Part shown: in pieces, positions 36,870-45,969 of the stretch
Position numbering within the stretch: position 1 is the stretch's first letter
Layout: the number at the start of each line of letters is the position of its first letter
Origin: an uncultured Clostridium sp.
GTDB taxonomy: Bacteria; Bacillota; Clostridia; TANB77; CAG-508
DNA length: 64,000 nt
Assembly (NCBI GenBank): GCA_947244325.1
Contig: CAMXJY010000007.1
Span: 1-64,000, forward strand
Reading direction: 5' to 3'
The notes under the pieces: model-generated
Seen by the model: the letters and a program-made list of their open reading frames with translations, nothing else
Databases searched by the model: none
What the model was told of the DNA's origin: nothing
Made by a program: the position numbers and the translations under genes

Positions 36870-37857
36870 TTATTCACTAATTTCCACATCTTTATAATAA
36901 TATTTAATTATTTCTTCATAATTTCTACCATTTTTAGCTAAAGTATCACTTCCACATTGACTTAAACCGACTCCATGCCCATATCCTATAACACTAAAAT
37001 TTACAGAATTATCAGCTATTTCAAAATTAAATTTTGCAGATTTAAGTCCAAACATACTTCTTGCTTCAACACCACTTAATTCAGTATTTCCTACTAAAAG
37101 TTTTTTTACTCTTCCGCTATCTGTATGTTCTAATATTTTTATACATTCTGAATTTTCAAAATTAATTTCAAAACCAGAATATTTTTCTAGCATTTTCTGT
37201 ATTAATACATCTTTAGAAACTTGAACTTCTGAACTATATGAGCTGTAATTTTCTTCTCCTGAGCTTTCTACAGTTTTAAAATATGGAAAATTACCACCCC
37301 AAACATTTATTGAAAGTTCTGTGCTTCCGCCACTATTACTATGGAACAAAGCATTAATTGGTTCTCCATTATATAAAACAAACTTTCCTTTAGTTTCATT
37401 TACTGCTTTAACAATTTTACTCCAATATTCTTCTCTTAAATCCTCTTCCCATCTCAAATATCTATTTTCTTTTGAAATCCAAGCTTGACAACATAATGAG
37501 CTATCACAAACATCTGCATTTTCATGTTTACCACCATTTTTAATTTGATAAATAGTATATGTTCTTGCAACAACTGCCTGCGCCTTTAAAGCTTCCAAAT
37601 CAAAACTTGCTGGCATTTCACTTGAAACTACTCCGATATAAATAAGTATCTAAATCTAATTCTTCAACTTCTCCTGTTTCTGTATGCAGTAATTTTATTG
37701 TACTATATTTCCCATAGTCAAACTTCTCTTCTTCCATCTCTGTAGATACCACTTCTTTTGTTTTAAATTGATTTGTAAAAACAATAGGCATTGCAAAAAT
37801 TAAAATAATAATAAAAATAAAATAAAATAATATTTTTTTCAAAAAACTTCTCCTCAT
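36870..37857 (-). CDS. spoIID: Stage II sporulation protein D, requires a +1 frameshift at CGG
   Basis: Peptidoglycan lytic transglycosylase acting in engulfment. ATG 37857 opens MRRSFLKKILFYFIFIIIL (membrane anchor) and reads to LDLDTYLY at codon 74; codon 75 is CGG (37635-37633) and the zero frame stops five codons later. Skipping C37635 continues as GVVSSEMPASFDLEALKAQA, the conserved SpoIID motif, then VVARTY, HSNSGGSTE and GYGHGVGLSQCG, to 36870: 328 residues, normal length. Between sigF and spoIIQ. Confidence 0.93.
37633..37635 (-). other. CGG +1 frameshift site in spoIID
   Basis: Context TTA TAT CGG A. Skipping C37635 gives TAT GGA GTA GTT TCA (YGVVS), as in SpoIID homologues; zero frame ends at TGA five codons later. 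Confidence 0.75.
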
Positions 37858-37931
37858 ACACTAAATTTTTATTTTAAAACAAATTGAATAAATGCTATTA
37901 AACCATAACATTTATTCCACTTTAAAATAAT

Positions 37932-38646
37932 TTATGCTAATAATTTATTTCTAAATTCATTTAAAATCTTTTTTTCTATCCTAGAAACATGAACTTGAGA
38001 AATTCCTAATATTTTAGCTACTTGCATTTGAGTTTTATCTTTAAAGTATCTTAAATCTATAATTTCTCGCTCCCTATAATTTAAGTTTTTTATCATGTCT
38101 AAAATAGTAATCTTATCTACAATTTTTGATTGTTCATCGTCTTCTACTGCTAATGTCTCTATTATTTCTTTTCCTTCATCTCCAATTTTTGCATTAATTG
38201 ATTCTATTGTTTGTGATGCTTCTATAGCCATACATATAGTTTCTTCTGGTAATTCTAAAATTTCAGAAAGTTTTTCTGTACATATAGTTTCTCCTGTTTT
38301 TGCCATATAAATTCTTTGTAATTCCTTTATTTTCATTCCGAGTTCTTTAATACTTCTACTAATTCTTATAATTCCGTCATCTCTTAAAAACTTTTTTATT
38401 TCTCCTATCATGTATTGAACTGAGTATGTAGATAATTCAACATTATATTCAAAATTAAATCTCTGTATTGCTTCAATAAATCCTATACAAGCAATTTGGT
38501 ATAAATCATCTGCTTCATATCCTCTCCCTAAAAATCTTTTTACTATATTCCATATAAGTCCGTTTATTTTCTTCTAAAATTTGTGCTAATATTTCTTTAT
38601 CACCTTGCTGTGCTAGTGCAATAAGAGTTCTTTCTCTCTCATGCAT
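37932..38646 (-). CDS. sigF: Sporulation sigma factor SigF, requires a +1 frameshift at CGG
   Basis: Forespore sigma factor. ATG 38646 (preceded by AGGGGGAG) reads MHERERTLIALAQQGDKE to LEENK at codon 28; codon 29 is CGG (38562-38560) and the zero frame stops at TGA 14 codons further on. Skipping C38562 yields GLIWNIVKRFLGRGYEADDL, the conserved region 2 of SigF, then FSTY-like LSTYSVQYMIGEIKKFLRDDG, region 3, and region 4 TQMQVAKILGISQVHVSRIEKKIL. Total 237 residues, normal. Third gene of spoIIAA-spoIIAB-sigF, 10 bp after spoIIAB. Confidence 0.93.
38560..38562 (-). other. CGG +1 frameshift site in sigF
   Basis: Context AAT AAA CGG A. Skipping C38562 gives AAA GGA CTT ATA TGG (KGLIW), the N-x-GLxW motif of sigma region 2. 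Without it, the frame is lost after 28 residues. Confidence 0.75.
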
Positions 38647-38656
38647 TTTCTCCCCC

Positions 38657-39112
38657 TTAATATGTATTTTCTAAATTACTTTCTTTTTTTATTTTTTTAC
38701 TCATTGTAATTTTAGTTCCAAGTCCTAAAATAGATTCAACCTTTAACTCATCCATAAAATTTTCCATGATCGTAAATCCCATACCAGATCTTTCTAAATT
38801 AGATTTTGTTGTATATAAAGGTTCTCTTGCTTCCTCAATATTTTCAATTCCTGTTCCTGTATCAGAAATTTCAATCTCTATTTCATCTTCAAATAGCAAA
38901 GCTTTTAATTTTACAATCCCATCTTTATTTGGATATGCATGAATTATAGAATTTGTAACTGCTTCTGACACTGCTGTTTTTATATCTGCAATTTCTTCTA
39001 TTGTAGGATCTAATTGTGATGCAAATGCTGCAACAGCAATTCTTGCAAAAGCTTCATTAGCTGATTTACTAGCAAATTCCATTTTCATTTCATTTTTAAT
39101 ATTTCTACTCAT
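38657..39112 (-). CDS. spoIIAB: Anti-sigma F factor SpoIIAB
   Basis: 151 residues. GHKL-type kinase: [15 protein letters not shown] (N-box with Asn), [10 protein letters not shown] (G1), and [16 protein letters not shown] (G2). It binds SigF in an ATP-dependent manner and phosphorylates SpoIIAA. Between spoIIAA (12 bp upstream) and sigF (10 bp downstream) in the standard spoIIA order. Confidence 0.96.
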   Translation of the reverse strand: MSRNIKNEMKMEFASKSANEAFARIAVAAFASQLDPTIEEIADIKTAVSEAVTNSIIHAYPNKDGIVKLKALLFEDEIEIEISDTGTGIENIEEAREPLYTTKSNLERSGMGFTIMENFMDELKVESILGLGTKITMSKKIKKESNLENTY

Positions 39113-39124
39113 AATATTTCTCCT

Positions 39125-39457
39125 TTACCCTATTTTTTCTGTTTTTATTTCATCAACAATTGGTATAATTTTTAAAATACCAGACATTTCAAAAACTCTT
39201 TTTATTTTTTCATTTACATTAATCATCTCTAGCTTTCCACCAAAACAATTTGCCTGCTTGTACCTTCCAATTATAAGACCAATTCCTGCACTATCCATAA
39301 ATGCAACTCTCTTAAAATCAAAAATTACTTTCTTTGGCATAAATCTCTGAATTTCATAGTCTGCTCTTTTTCTAATTATTTCGGATGTATGATGATCTAA
39401 TTCTTCTGTAATTTCAAAAACTAATAACTTGTCCTCAATAAAATGATTAACTTTCAA
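39125..39457 (-). CDS. spoIIAA: Anti-anti-sigma factor SpoIIAA
   Basis: 110 residues, STAS domain. The start is TTG at 39457 with GGAGGT upstream. The phosphorylation loop VAFMDSAGIGLIIGRYK holds the serine phosphorylated by SpoIIAB. Unphosphorylated SpoIIAA releases SigF in the forespore. First gene of the spoIIA operon behind a SigH-type promoter. Confidence 0.95.
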   Translation of the reverse strand: MKVNHFIEDKLLVFEITEELDHHTSEIIRKRADYEIQRFMPKKVIFDFKRVAFMDSAGIGLIIGRYKQANCFGGKLEMINVNEKIKRVFEMSGILKIIPIVDEIKTEKIG

Positions 39458-39492
39458 AATTCTTACCTCCTTTATCTTTTGTTTATATTAAT

Positions 39493-39564
39493 ATTCTAAA
39501 ATTTAATTTTTTTTCCTTCGATGAAAAAGTAGAAGTTTTGTCGCATTTTTAAAGCTTTTCGACA
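39493..39564 (-). promoter_or_regulatory. SigH-type promoter and Spo0A boxes of the spoIIA operon
   Basis: On the minus strand AGGAAAA (AGGA at 39517-39514) and GAAT (39496-39493) stand 17 bases apart, fitting the SigH consensus. Upstream is TGTCGAA (39564-39558), an exact core 0A box, and on the other strand TTTTGTCGCA (39536-39545), a near match. This agrees with Spo0A~P/SigH control of spoIIA in known spore formers. Confidence 0.75.
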
Positions 39565-39649
39565 TAATTATCTAGTATATAAATTTCTTCCATAATATGA
39601 CTTTTTTTATCTAATTAAATTGTTTATATATCAAAATCAATTAAATAAT

Positions 39650-39678
39650 TTGATATATTATGTAAATTATGTTATAAT
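39650..39678 (+). promoter_or_regulatory. Promoter of the insert gene at 39713
   Basis: TTGATA (39650-39655), 17-bp spacer, TATAAT (39673-39678). Spacer and -10 TATGTAAATTATGTTATAAT resemble those at 22850-22869. Confidence 0.7.
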
Positions 39679-39712
39679 ATTTTATGACTCAAAATATTGG
39701 GAGGTATATCTC

Positions 39713-40045
39713 ATGAGAAACAATTTAGTATATGACAAATACTCAGAGATTAGATATACAACAGGAGAATGGCATCGGATAAAGACTACAAGTCTTCCTT
39801 ACTTTACATTATCTGATGTTAAAAAAATATACATTGTTTTAAATAACGGAAGTACCTATGGGCTTGAACTTTTTGCCCAGAAAGCAAAAGAATTGGCAAT
39901 CACAATCCCCAGTGAAAAATATTCTCATGCATATCAGTTTACGGATGAAATTGCTCTTTTTGAACTTTTTAAAGAGACTCTTGGAATTGAGCTGAAAAAT
40001 AAAAAAATCAGCTCTTGGGGAGAACTGATGCAGTATATTGCTTAA
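39713..40045 (+). CDS. Unrecognised 110-aa protein in a higher-GC insert
   Basis: Not recognised. The start is ATG 39713 (MRNNLVYDKYSEIRYTT) with GGGAGG upstream; the longer frame reaching 39620 passes through the promoter and is rejected. A small soluble alpha/beta protein with GEWHRIKTT and KKIYIVLNNGSTYGLELFAQKAKELAI. Codon choice differs from the neighbours and includes CGG for Arg (39776-39778); a +1 shift there would stop at once (TAA). It carries its own promoter and strong terminator, between spoIIA and a lipoprotein gene. Confidence 0.72.
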   Translation: MRNNLVYDKYSEIRYTTGEWHRIKTTSLPYFTLSDVKKIYIVLNNGSTYGLELFAQKAKELAITIPSEKYSHAYQFTDEIALFELFKETLGIELKNKKISSWGELMQYIA

Positions 40046-40049
40046 AACA

Positions 40050-40093
40050 AAAGCTAGCTTAAGAAAATGCACTATATTCTTAAGCTAGCTTTT
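40050..40093 (+). terminator. Terminator of the 39713-40045 gene
   Basis: A perfect stem AAAGCTAGCTTAAGAA / TTCTTAAGCTAGCTTT with an 11-base loop and a T run (TTTTTTA). Confidence 0.9.
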
Positions 40094-40099
40094 TTATTA

Positions 40100-40168
40100 T
40101 ACGCGAAAAAAACTTTAAACTTCTTACTAAATAAAATCTTTGGCAAAATTTGTACACAATTTTACTTC
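40100..40168 (-). repeat. Dispersed intergenic repeat, tail fragment (copy H)
   Basis: Read on the minus strand: TGTACAAATTTTGCCAAAGA, then TTTATTTAGTAAGAAG and a T-rich right arm ending GTATAATAAAA. This corresponds to the distal half of copies A and B. Confidence 0.5.
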
Positions 40169-40189
40169 ATATAAAATAAATATTATTCA

Positions 40190-41134
40190 CTACTTTTCTT
40201 TATCTAATATAATAACTCTATTTACTTCTACTAGAACTCCTGGATAACTTTCCATAACAACTCCCGAAAAAGTAATTGAAATTTTTTGACCTACTTCAAA
40301 ATCTGAAACCTCTATTTTATTTGTTTTCCATAATAATTCTATATCATTATTAATTGAGAAAGTAAATTCATCCCTATAATTTATATTATTATCATCTAAT
40401 CCATCTACCAATAGAGTTGTTATTCCATTATATTCTGTTATTTTTTCTATAATTGCTGTAAATTTTTCTCCCTTTCTTATTTCATATCTTGTTCCATCTT
40501 TTGTAGTTGCCATAGTTCCTACATATCCACTATCATTATCTAGTGTAACTTCAACTTGTTCAATTTTTTCAACCTGCTTTAATCCATAAACACTTTTTGC
40601 TATAAATTCTCCTGTTTTATATCCATCCCTTGTATCTATACCTTTTACTGTACCATCTTTTTGTAATATAAACACTGAAGGATAATATATGTCTTGCCCT
40701 TCTACTCCGCAAAAAATCTTTTCTATATCATCTAAATCTACATTTTTTATAATATATTTTTCATTACATTTTACTACATTATCATTTCCTTCAAATTTCA
40801 ACAAATCTTTATTTGTATTTGATTCCATTATAGTTATAATTAAATTATTATTTTCTTTCTTTAGCGTAAACCATTCTCTAGAAACTTCACTATATTCATC
40901 TACTACTGTATAATCCGAATTAAAACTTTCGCTCTCTACTTCTCTAAGTATAAAATCACTATACTCTTCTTCATTTTTGATTTCTTCTTTTGATAATAAA
41001 TTATTATATTCTTTACTTACATTAGTTTCTTCATTTTCTACTAAATTATCTGTGTTACTTTTATTACTACAACCTGTTAAGATAATTAACATTATACTTA
41101 ATAATATTATTGCTTTTAATCTCTTATTTTTCAT
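40190..41134 (-). CDS. Lipoprotein of unknown function
   Basis: 314 residues. A signal peptide with lipobox MLIILTGC (cysteine near residue 22) is followed by an acidic linker and a secreted domain of about 270 residues with beta-strand character; the C-terminal ~110 residues (EKFTAIIEKITEYNG...ISITFSGVVMESYPGVLVEVNRV) resemble the small DUF3221-like/OB-type domains found in such lipoproteins. Anchored to the outer face of the membrane. Function unknown. Confidence 0.75.
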   Translation of the reverse strand: MKNKRLKAIILLSIMLIILTGCSNKSNTDNLVENEETNVSKEYNNLLSKEEIKNEEEYSDFILREVESESFNSDYTVVDEYSEVSREWFTLKKENNNLIITIMESNTNKDLLKFEGNDNVVKCNEKYIIKNVDLDDIEKIFCGVEGQDIYYPSVFILQKDGTVKGIDTRDGYKTGEFIAKSVYGLKQVEKIEQVEVTLDNDSGYVGTMATTKDGTRYEIRKGEKFTAIIEKITEYNGITTLLVDGLDDNNINYRDEFTFSINNDIELLWKTNKIEVSDFEVGQKISITFSGVVMESYPGVLVEVNRVIILDKEK

Positions 41135-41192
41135 AAGTTCTCACTTTCCTTTTTTACTTTTAACTTAAATTATTTAATCGCATAATAACATA

Positions 41193-41282
41193 AAAGCAGA
41201 TAATTTTCAATGAAATGAACTCTCATTGTTAAACTTTTTAGTCTAACATTTTGGCTTCACTTCACAATAAATTATCTGCTTT
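41193..41282. terminator. Long imperfect hairpin between the lipoprotein and VOC genes
   Basis: AAAGCAGATAATTT pairs with AAATTATCTGCTTT, and inside it TGAAATGAA pairs with TTCACTTCA with one mismatch, followed by a third inner stem around GTTA/TAAC. The ~90-base element is more elaborate than a simple terminator and may be a repeated or RNA element. Confidence 0.5.
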
Positions 41283-41326
41283 ACAAATTTTATCTTTTGC
41301 ATATTAAATATAATCGTCTATTGTTC

Positions 41327-41707
41327 TTAACAAGATATAGTTAATATGTTTCTATTATTATCAAAAATTGCAAATTCATCTTTTCCATAAAAAGTTTTAT
41401 GAATTTCTTTTGCTATTTCTACTTTACTTTTTAATTCATCATATAATTTTGATACATCTTCTACTGTAATAAATAAAGTAAAAGTTGGAATTATATCATT
41501 TGTTTTTAAACTTGGATATTCTTCAATTAAATTTTCTTGTTCTTGTAACATAATAGATATTTTATCTTTATTAATAATAGCAAAATTCAAATTTTCTCCT
41601 TCTTCTGGAACACTTAATACTTTTTTAAACCCTAATTTTTGTTCATAAAAGTCTATTGTTTCTTTTACATTTTTAACCATTATATTGGTTGTTATTGATT
41701 CATACAT
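41327..41707 (-). CDS. VOC (glyoxalase/bleomycin-resistance) family protein
   Basis: 126 residues, a single vicinal-oxygen-chelate unit: VKNVKETIDFYEQKLGFKKV at the start, FTLFITVEDVSKLYDELKSKV in the middle, KDEFAIFDNNRNILTIS at the end. Metal-ligand positions are not fully conserved, so enzymatic activity is uncertain. It lies 67 bp downstream of the AraC-type regulator and may be its target. Confidence 0.85.
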   Translation of the reverse strand: MYESITTNIMVKNVKETIDFYEQKLGFKKVLSVPEEGENLNFAIINKDKISIMLQEQENLIEEYPSLKTNDIIPTFTLFITVEDVSKLYDELKSKVEIAKEIHKTFYGKDEFAIFDNNRNILTISC

Positions 41708-41774
41708 ATATTTCTACCTCCAAATATAATTACAAGAAATCCAATTATATTTGTATTGTAAAAAATGGACAAAT

Positions 41775-42557
41775 TTATATCTTATATTGTTCAATTAATT
41801 TTAATGGAGATATTCCTGTATATCTTTTTATTTCTTTTATAAAATGTGATTGATCGTAAAAACCACATTGTACTAAAACATCTGCTAATTTCATATTTTC
41901 ATCTAATAACAAAGTTAAACATAAATGTAATCTTAGTATATTTAATAACACTTTTGGAGAAATTCCATAATTTCTTTTAAAAATTCTTGATAATTGTCTT
42001 ATGTTATAACCTAATTTTCTAGAAATATTAATTACACTTTGCTCACTTGGATTTTCGTATAATTTATTAGCAATCATAATAAACTCTTTTTTTAATTTAT
42101 TATCAATCTTTTCTAATAAGTATTCTTTTAAACATTCTATTCGTTCTGATGAATCAACAAATTCAAATATTCTATCTAACTTATATTCCTTTTCTATTTT
42201 CTCAAATGGTATCATATTATCCATTATTTTGCTTGCTTCTATGTTAAAAATAGCATAAAATGCTCCTGGTTTTAACCTAACTCCCATATAGTCTATTTTT
42301 TCATTTAGTTTAAAATCTTCTGTTTCTTTACTAAATCCTGCAAAACAAATTGCATTTTTGGTGAAATCTATAACAATATCAATGCAAGCATCTGGCAAAA
42401 TATTATTAGATACAAACTTATCTAATATTCTTTTCGACTTCATTTCCCAAATACACATGCAATACTCTTCTATTTCTTGTATATTGTGTTCTGTATATTT
42501 TATATTTTCATTAAATTCTTTATCTAATAAATATGGTATTTGTTTTGGATAGTACAT
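41775..42557 (-). CDS. AraC family transcriptional regulator
   Basis: 260 residues. The C-terminal ~100 residues form the double helix-turn-helix: NISRKLGYNIRQLSRIFKRNYGISPKVLLNILRLHLCL and KLADVLVQCGFYDQSHFIKEIKRYTGISPLKLIEQY. The N-terminal part (IDIVIDFTKNAICFAGFS, YMGVRLKPGAFYAIF) fits the sensor domain common in this subgroup. Located 9 bp after recD2 in the same direction, so likely cotranscribed with it and the VOC gene. Confidence 0.88.
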   Translation of the reverse strand: MYYPKQIPYLLDKEFNENIKYTEHNIQEIEEYCMCIWEMKSKRILDKFVSNNILPDACIDIVIDFTKNAICFAGFSKETEDFKLNEKIDYMGVRLKPGAFYAIFNIEASKIMDNMIPFEKIEKEYKLDRIFEFVDSSERIECLKEYLLEKIDNKLKKEFIMIANKLYENPSEQSVINISRKLGYNIRQLSRIFKRNYGISPKVLLNILRLHLCLTLLLDENMKLADVLVQCGFYDQSHFIKEIKRYTGISPLKLIEQYKI

Positions 42558-42566
42558 CCATATCTC

Positions 42567-44795
42567 CTAATCTATATTTTCAAATTTTATTTTTAATCCT
42601 GTATTTCTTCTTTTAGTATCACAATTATTTATCATAGATTCTATTAAATTTTTATTTCCAATTACTATTAATAATTTTTTTGCTCTTGTTAATCCTGTAT
42701 ATAAAAGATTTCTTGTAAGTAACATATTTGATGATGGTGGAACTACTAAAATTACAACATCAAATTCACTTCCTTGTGCCTTATGAATTGTAATAGCATA
42801 TGCATGCTCTAGTTGGTCTAATTCAGAAAATGCATACCATGCAATTTTCCCATCATCAAACTCGACTTCCATTTGTCTTTCGTTTGAATCTATTTTTGCT
42901 ATTCTGCCTATTTCTCCATTAAATACCCCTGTATTTGATTCATAAGTTCTAAGGTCATTTCTACTTCCTTTTTCCCAATAAATATCATAATTGTTTTTTA
43001 TTTGCATTACCCTATCACCTTCTCTAAAAGTGACTTGTCCATAAATTTTTTCTTCTATTTCATCAACTTTTGGATTTAACGTTTGTTGCAAACTTTGATT
43101 TAATTCTTTTGTTCCCATTTTTCCTTTTTTAGTAGGAGTTAGAACTTGTATATTTTTAAAGAATTCATAATCTCCATAATTTTTTAATCTTTCTTTACTT
43201 AAAGATAAAACTTGATATAACATTTTATCTTGATTTGATTCATTTATATAGAAAAAGTCATTTTCTGAATCCTCTTCATATTCCTTATTTCCTATAAAAC
43301 TTATTCCAGAATTAACATTATGCGCATTTACAATAATCTTGCTTTTAGCTGCTTGTCTAAATATTTTATCTAAATGAACTGTTGCAAATTGATTAGAATC
43401 TATCAAATCTTTAAGTATACTACCTGGTCCAACTGATGGTAACTGATTTGGATCTCCAACAAAAATAACTTTTGTTCCTAAATAGATTGCTTTTACTAAA
43501 TAATTCATTAAAAATACGTCTACCATAGACATCTCATCAACTACTAAAACATCAGCATCTACAGGTGTTACGTCTGTATCTATACTTCCTAATTTATCTT
43601 CTTCAAATTTTCCTATTTCCAATAATCTGTGTATTGTTTTTGCCTCTTCTCCTGTTGTTTCACTCATTCTTTTAGCTGCTCTACCTGTTGGAGCACATAA
43701 AACTACTTTTTTCTTATGTGTTTTATAAATCTCTATTGCGCATTTTATAATAGTAGTCTTTCCTGTTCCTGGTCCACCTGTTATTATACATACATTATTT
43801 TCGTTTATTTGTTTTATAGCTTCAAATTGCTTTTCCGATAATTCAATATCTATTTTTTCTTCATGTTTTCTTATTTCGCTTTCAAAGTTCTTCATAAATT
43901 TTGCATTTTCACAATCTCTTAAAACTGCTAATCTTTCTGCAATATTTTTTTCTGCTTTATATAGTGGTTCTAAAAACACCCATTTTTCATCTTCTTTTTC
44001 TATTATATGAATTTCTGATGTAACATCTAGATTTATAATATTATCTTCTATTATATTTTCGTCTACTTCTAATATACTTTTTACATATGTTATTAAATTC
44101 TCTTTTTGTACACATGTATTTCCATTATAACTAGCTACTAATAGTGCATATTTTATTCCACTCTTTACCCTATAATCGCTATCCATCGGAATTCCTATTT
44201 GCATAGCAATTTTATCAATATTATTAAAATTAATTCCATAAACTATATCTACTAAAACATATGGATTTTCTTGTATTTTTTCTACAGCATCTACTCCAAG
44301 TGCATCATAAACTCTTTTACTATTATTAGCTCCTATTCCAAACTGCTCTAAAAAACTAACAATTTGCCATACTCCCCACTTTTCGTTAAATTCTTCTCCT
44401 ATTTCATATGCTTTATCTTTCGATATGCCTTTGATTTCTGCTAATCTTAATGGTTCAAACTTGAATACTGTTAAAGTTTCTTCACCAAATTTTTCTATAA
44501 TCTTTCTTGCAGTTGCTGGTCCTATTCCTTTTATTGTACCACTTGCTAAATATTTTTCCAAAGCAGCTGCATCTTCTGGCATTACTTTTTCAAAAGTATC
44601 TATTTTAAACTGCTCTCCATAATCTTGATGTATTACCATTTTTCCATTTAATTTTAATGTATCTCCAACAGAAATAAAAGGTAAATAACCTACTACTGTT
44701 ATAACCTCTCCATCTTCAAGTGAAAAAACTGCTATTGTATAACTATTTGATTCATTTTGATATATAAATTCTTCTATTTGTCCTCTTATTTCCAA
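42567..44795 (-). CDS. recD2: RecD2-type ATP-dependent DNA helicase
   Basis: 742 residues. An N-terminal OB-like domain, a helix-hairpin-helix region (GTIKGIGPATARKIIEKFGEE), then SF1 helicase motifs: ITGGPGTGKTT (Walker A), VVDEMSMVD (Walker B), FVGDPNQLPSVGPG (motif III), and C-terminal YAITIHKAQGSEFD and LLYTGLTRAK. The size and HhH insert match stand-alone RecD2 of bacteria without RecBC. It unwinds 5'-3' DNA with roles in repair and fork maintenance. Confidence 0.95.
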   Translation of the reverse strand: MEIRGQIEEFIYQNESNSYTIAVFSLEDGEVITVVGYLPFISVGDTLKLNGKMVIHQDYGEQFKIDTFEKVMPEDAAALEKYLASGTIKGIGPATARKIIEKFGEETLTVFKFEPLRLAEIKGISKDKAYEIGEEFNEKWGVWQIVSFLEQFGIGANNSKRVYDALGVDAVEKIQENPYVLVDIVYGINFNNIDKIAMQIGIPMDSDYRVKSGIKYALLVASYNGNTCVQKENLITYVKSILEVDENIIEDNIINLDVTSEIHIIEKEDEKWVFLEPLYKAEKNIAERLAVLRDCENAKFMKNFESEIRKHEEKIDIELSEKQFEAIKQINENNVCIITGGPGTGKTTIIKCAIEIYKTHKKKVVLCAPTGRAAKRMSETTGEEAKTIHRLLEIGKFEEDKLGSIDTDVTPVDADVLVVDEMSMVDVFLMNYLVKAIYLGTKVIFVGDPNQLPSVGPGSILKDLIDSNQFATVHLDKIFRQAAKSKIIVNAHNVNSGISFIGNKEYEEDSENDFFYINESNQDKMLYQVLSLSKERLKNYGDYEFFKNIQVLTPTKKGKMGTKELNQSLQQTLNPKVDEIEEKIYGQVTFREGDRVMQIKNNYDIYWEKGSRNDLRTYESNTGVFNGEIGRIAKIDSNERQMEVEFDDGKIAWYAFSELDQLEHAYAITIHKAQGSEFDVVILVVPPSSNMLLTRNLLYTGLTRAKKLLIVIGNKNLIESMINNCDTKRRNTGLKIKFENID

Positions 44796-44868
44796 TTTTT
44801 TCTCCAGTTCTATTTTATCAAATATATGTTTGTGTTATTTTATCATTTATATGTTGATTATGCAAGAA

Positions 44869-45900
44869 TTATCTAGCATCAAATCCTTCTCCTTTTTTAT
44901 CTTCTCTTTTTGCACCTTTTAATATATTTGATACAGTATTAGAACTTGCTTCTCTTATATTATTTAATATTTTTTTGGCAGTAGTTTGTTTAGATTTTCT
45001 AGGCATTTTTACATCTCGTGCCATTTCTTTCATATCATCTTTAACACCTTCTAAATATTCACCTGTTAAAGCTTCATATAATTTATCGAAATCTTCTTTT
45101 GATACACCTAAAAACAAAGGTAAACTATCTAATTTGAGATGGCTATTAACTGCTTGTGTAATTTTAACTTCATCTGTTAAAACTCCATTATATCTTCGAT
45201 TTAACATTTTATACTTTTCTTCATATTTTTTATAAATTAAAGCTTCTCTAAATTTTTTTCTTTCTTCTTCATTTAAACTTTTAAATTTTTCAGGATTATC
45301 TACATCACTAACAATTCTTGAAACTCTTGAATATGCTTGTTCATATGCTTTCTTTTGTGCTAAATCTTCTATTATTATAGCTCTATATCTATATGGAATT
45401 ACTCTTGAATCTATCCTATCTAAATCATCTTTACTTTCTATAGCATTTATATTTATTCTATATGAATCATATTCTAAATCTCTTAAATCTTTACTTCTTT
45501 CTCCTTGATAAATAGAATCCTCACCGATTTCATCATTATCTATAAATTGCATTAAATAATAAGCCTCTCTAATATATCTAATTGCATCATCTCTTACATC
45601 TACAATTAAATTATCATCTTTTTTAGCGGCTTCTTCATCATATACAGTTACACTGCTTCCAGCATATAAATCTCTCTTTTCTTTAAAAGATTCTACTTTA
45701 TAGTTATTCATCCTCTCTCTAAGTTCTATATACTGTTTGCTTAAAGCTTCAAATTCCTTTTGCAATAATGATTCTTCTATTTGTCTTACAGGTTTTCTCG
45801 CTACTTCACTCTCTGCCATATTTATTATAGAACTCATAATACGATGTTGTAAATCTATAATATTATCCAAAGTTCTATACATGTTTTCTTCATATTCCAT
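44869..45900 (-). CDS. Unrecognised helical protein between dnaJ and recD2
   Basis: 343 residues, strongly helical and charged, without membrane segments. Heptad-like stretches occur near residues 10-75 (LDNIIDLQHRIMSSIINMAESE) and 220-250. The C-terminus is very basic (KMPRKSKQTTAKKILNNI). I do not recognise a family. It starts 70 bases after the dnaJ stop across a terminator-like hairpin, so it is probably an independent transcript. Native codon usage. Confidence 0.65.
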   Translation of the reverse strand: MEYEENMYRTLDNIIDLQHRIMSSIINMAESEVARKPVRQIEESLLQKEFEALSKQYIELRERMNNYKVESFKEKRDLYAGSSVTVYDEEAAKKDDNLIVDVRDDAIRYIREAYYLMQFIDNDEIGEDSIYQGERSKDLRDLEYDSYRININAIESKDDLDRIDSRVIPYRYRAIIIEDLAQKKAYEQAYSRVSRIVSDVDNPEKFKSLNEEERKKFREALIYKKYEEKYKMLNRRYNGVLTDEVKITQAVNSHLKLDSLPLFLGVSKEDFDKLYEALTGEYLEGVKDDMKEMARDVKMPRKSKQTTAKKILNNIREASSNTVSNILKGAKREDKKGEGFDAR

Positions 45901-45919
45901 ATTATTCTCCTAACAAAAA

Positions 45920-45956
45920 ACTAAAGAAAATACTTTTAAATTGTATCTTCTTTAGT
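45920..45956 (-). terminator. Terminator of the hrcA-grpE-dnaK-dnaJ operon
   Basis: ACTAAAGAA-GATAC arms with a 9-base AT loop; the minus strand continues TTTTTTG. It lies 14 bases after the dnaJ stop. Confidence 0.8.
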
Positions 45957-45969
45957 AATCTAAAATAAT

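Noticed and set aside
37618..37857. Separate small membrane protein (79 aa) before spoIID
   Set aside because: It is the SpoIID membrane anchor; the +1 skip at 37635 joins it to the rest of the protein.
39620..39712. N-terminal extension of the 39713 gene
   Set aside because: The stretch contains the promoter and the ribosome-binding site of the ATG at 39713.
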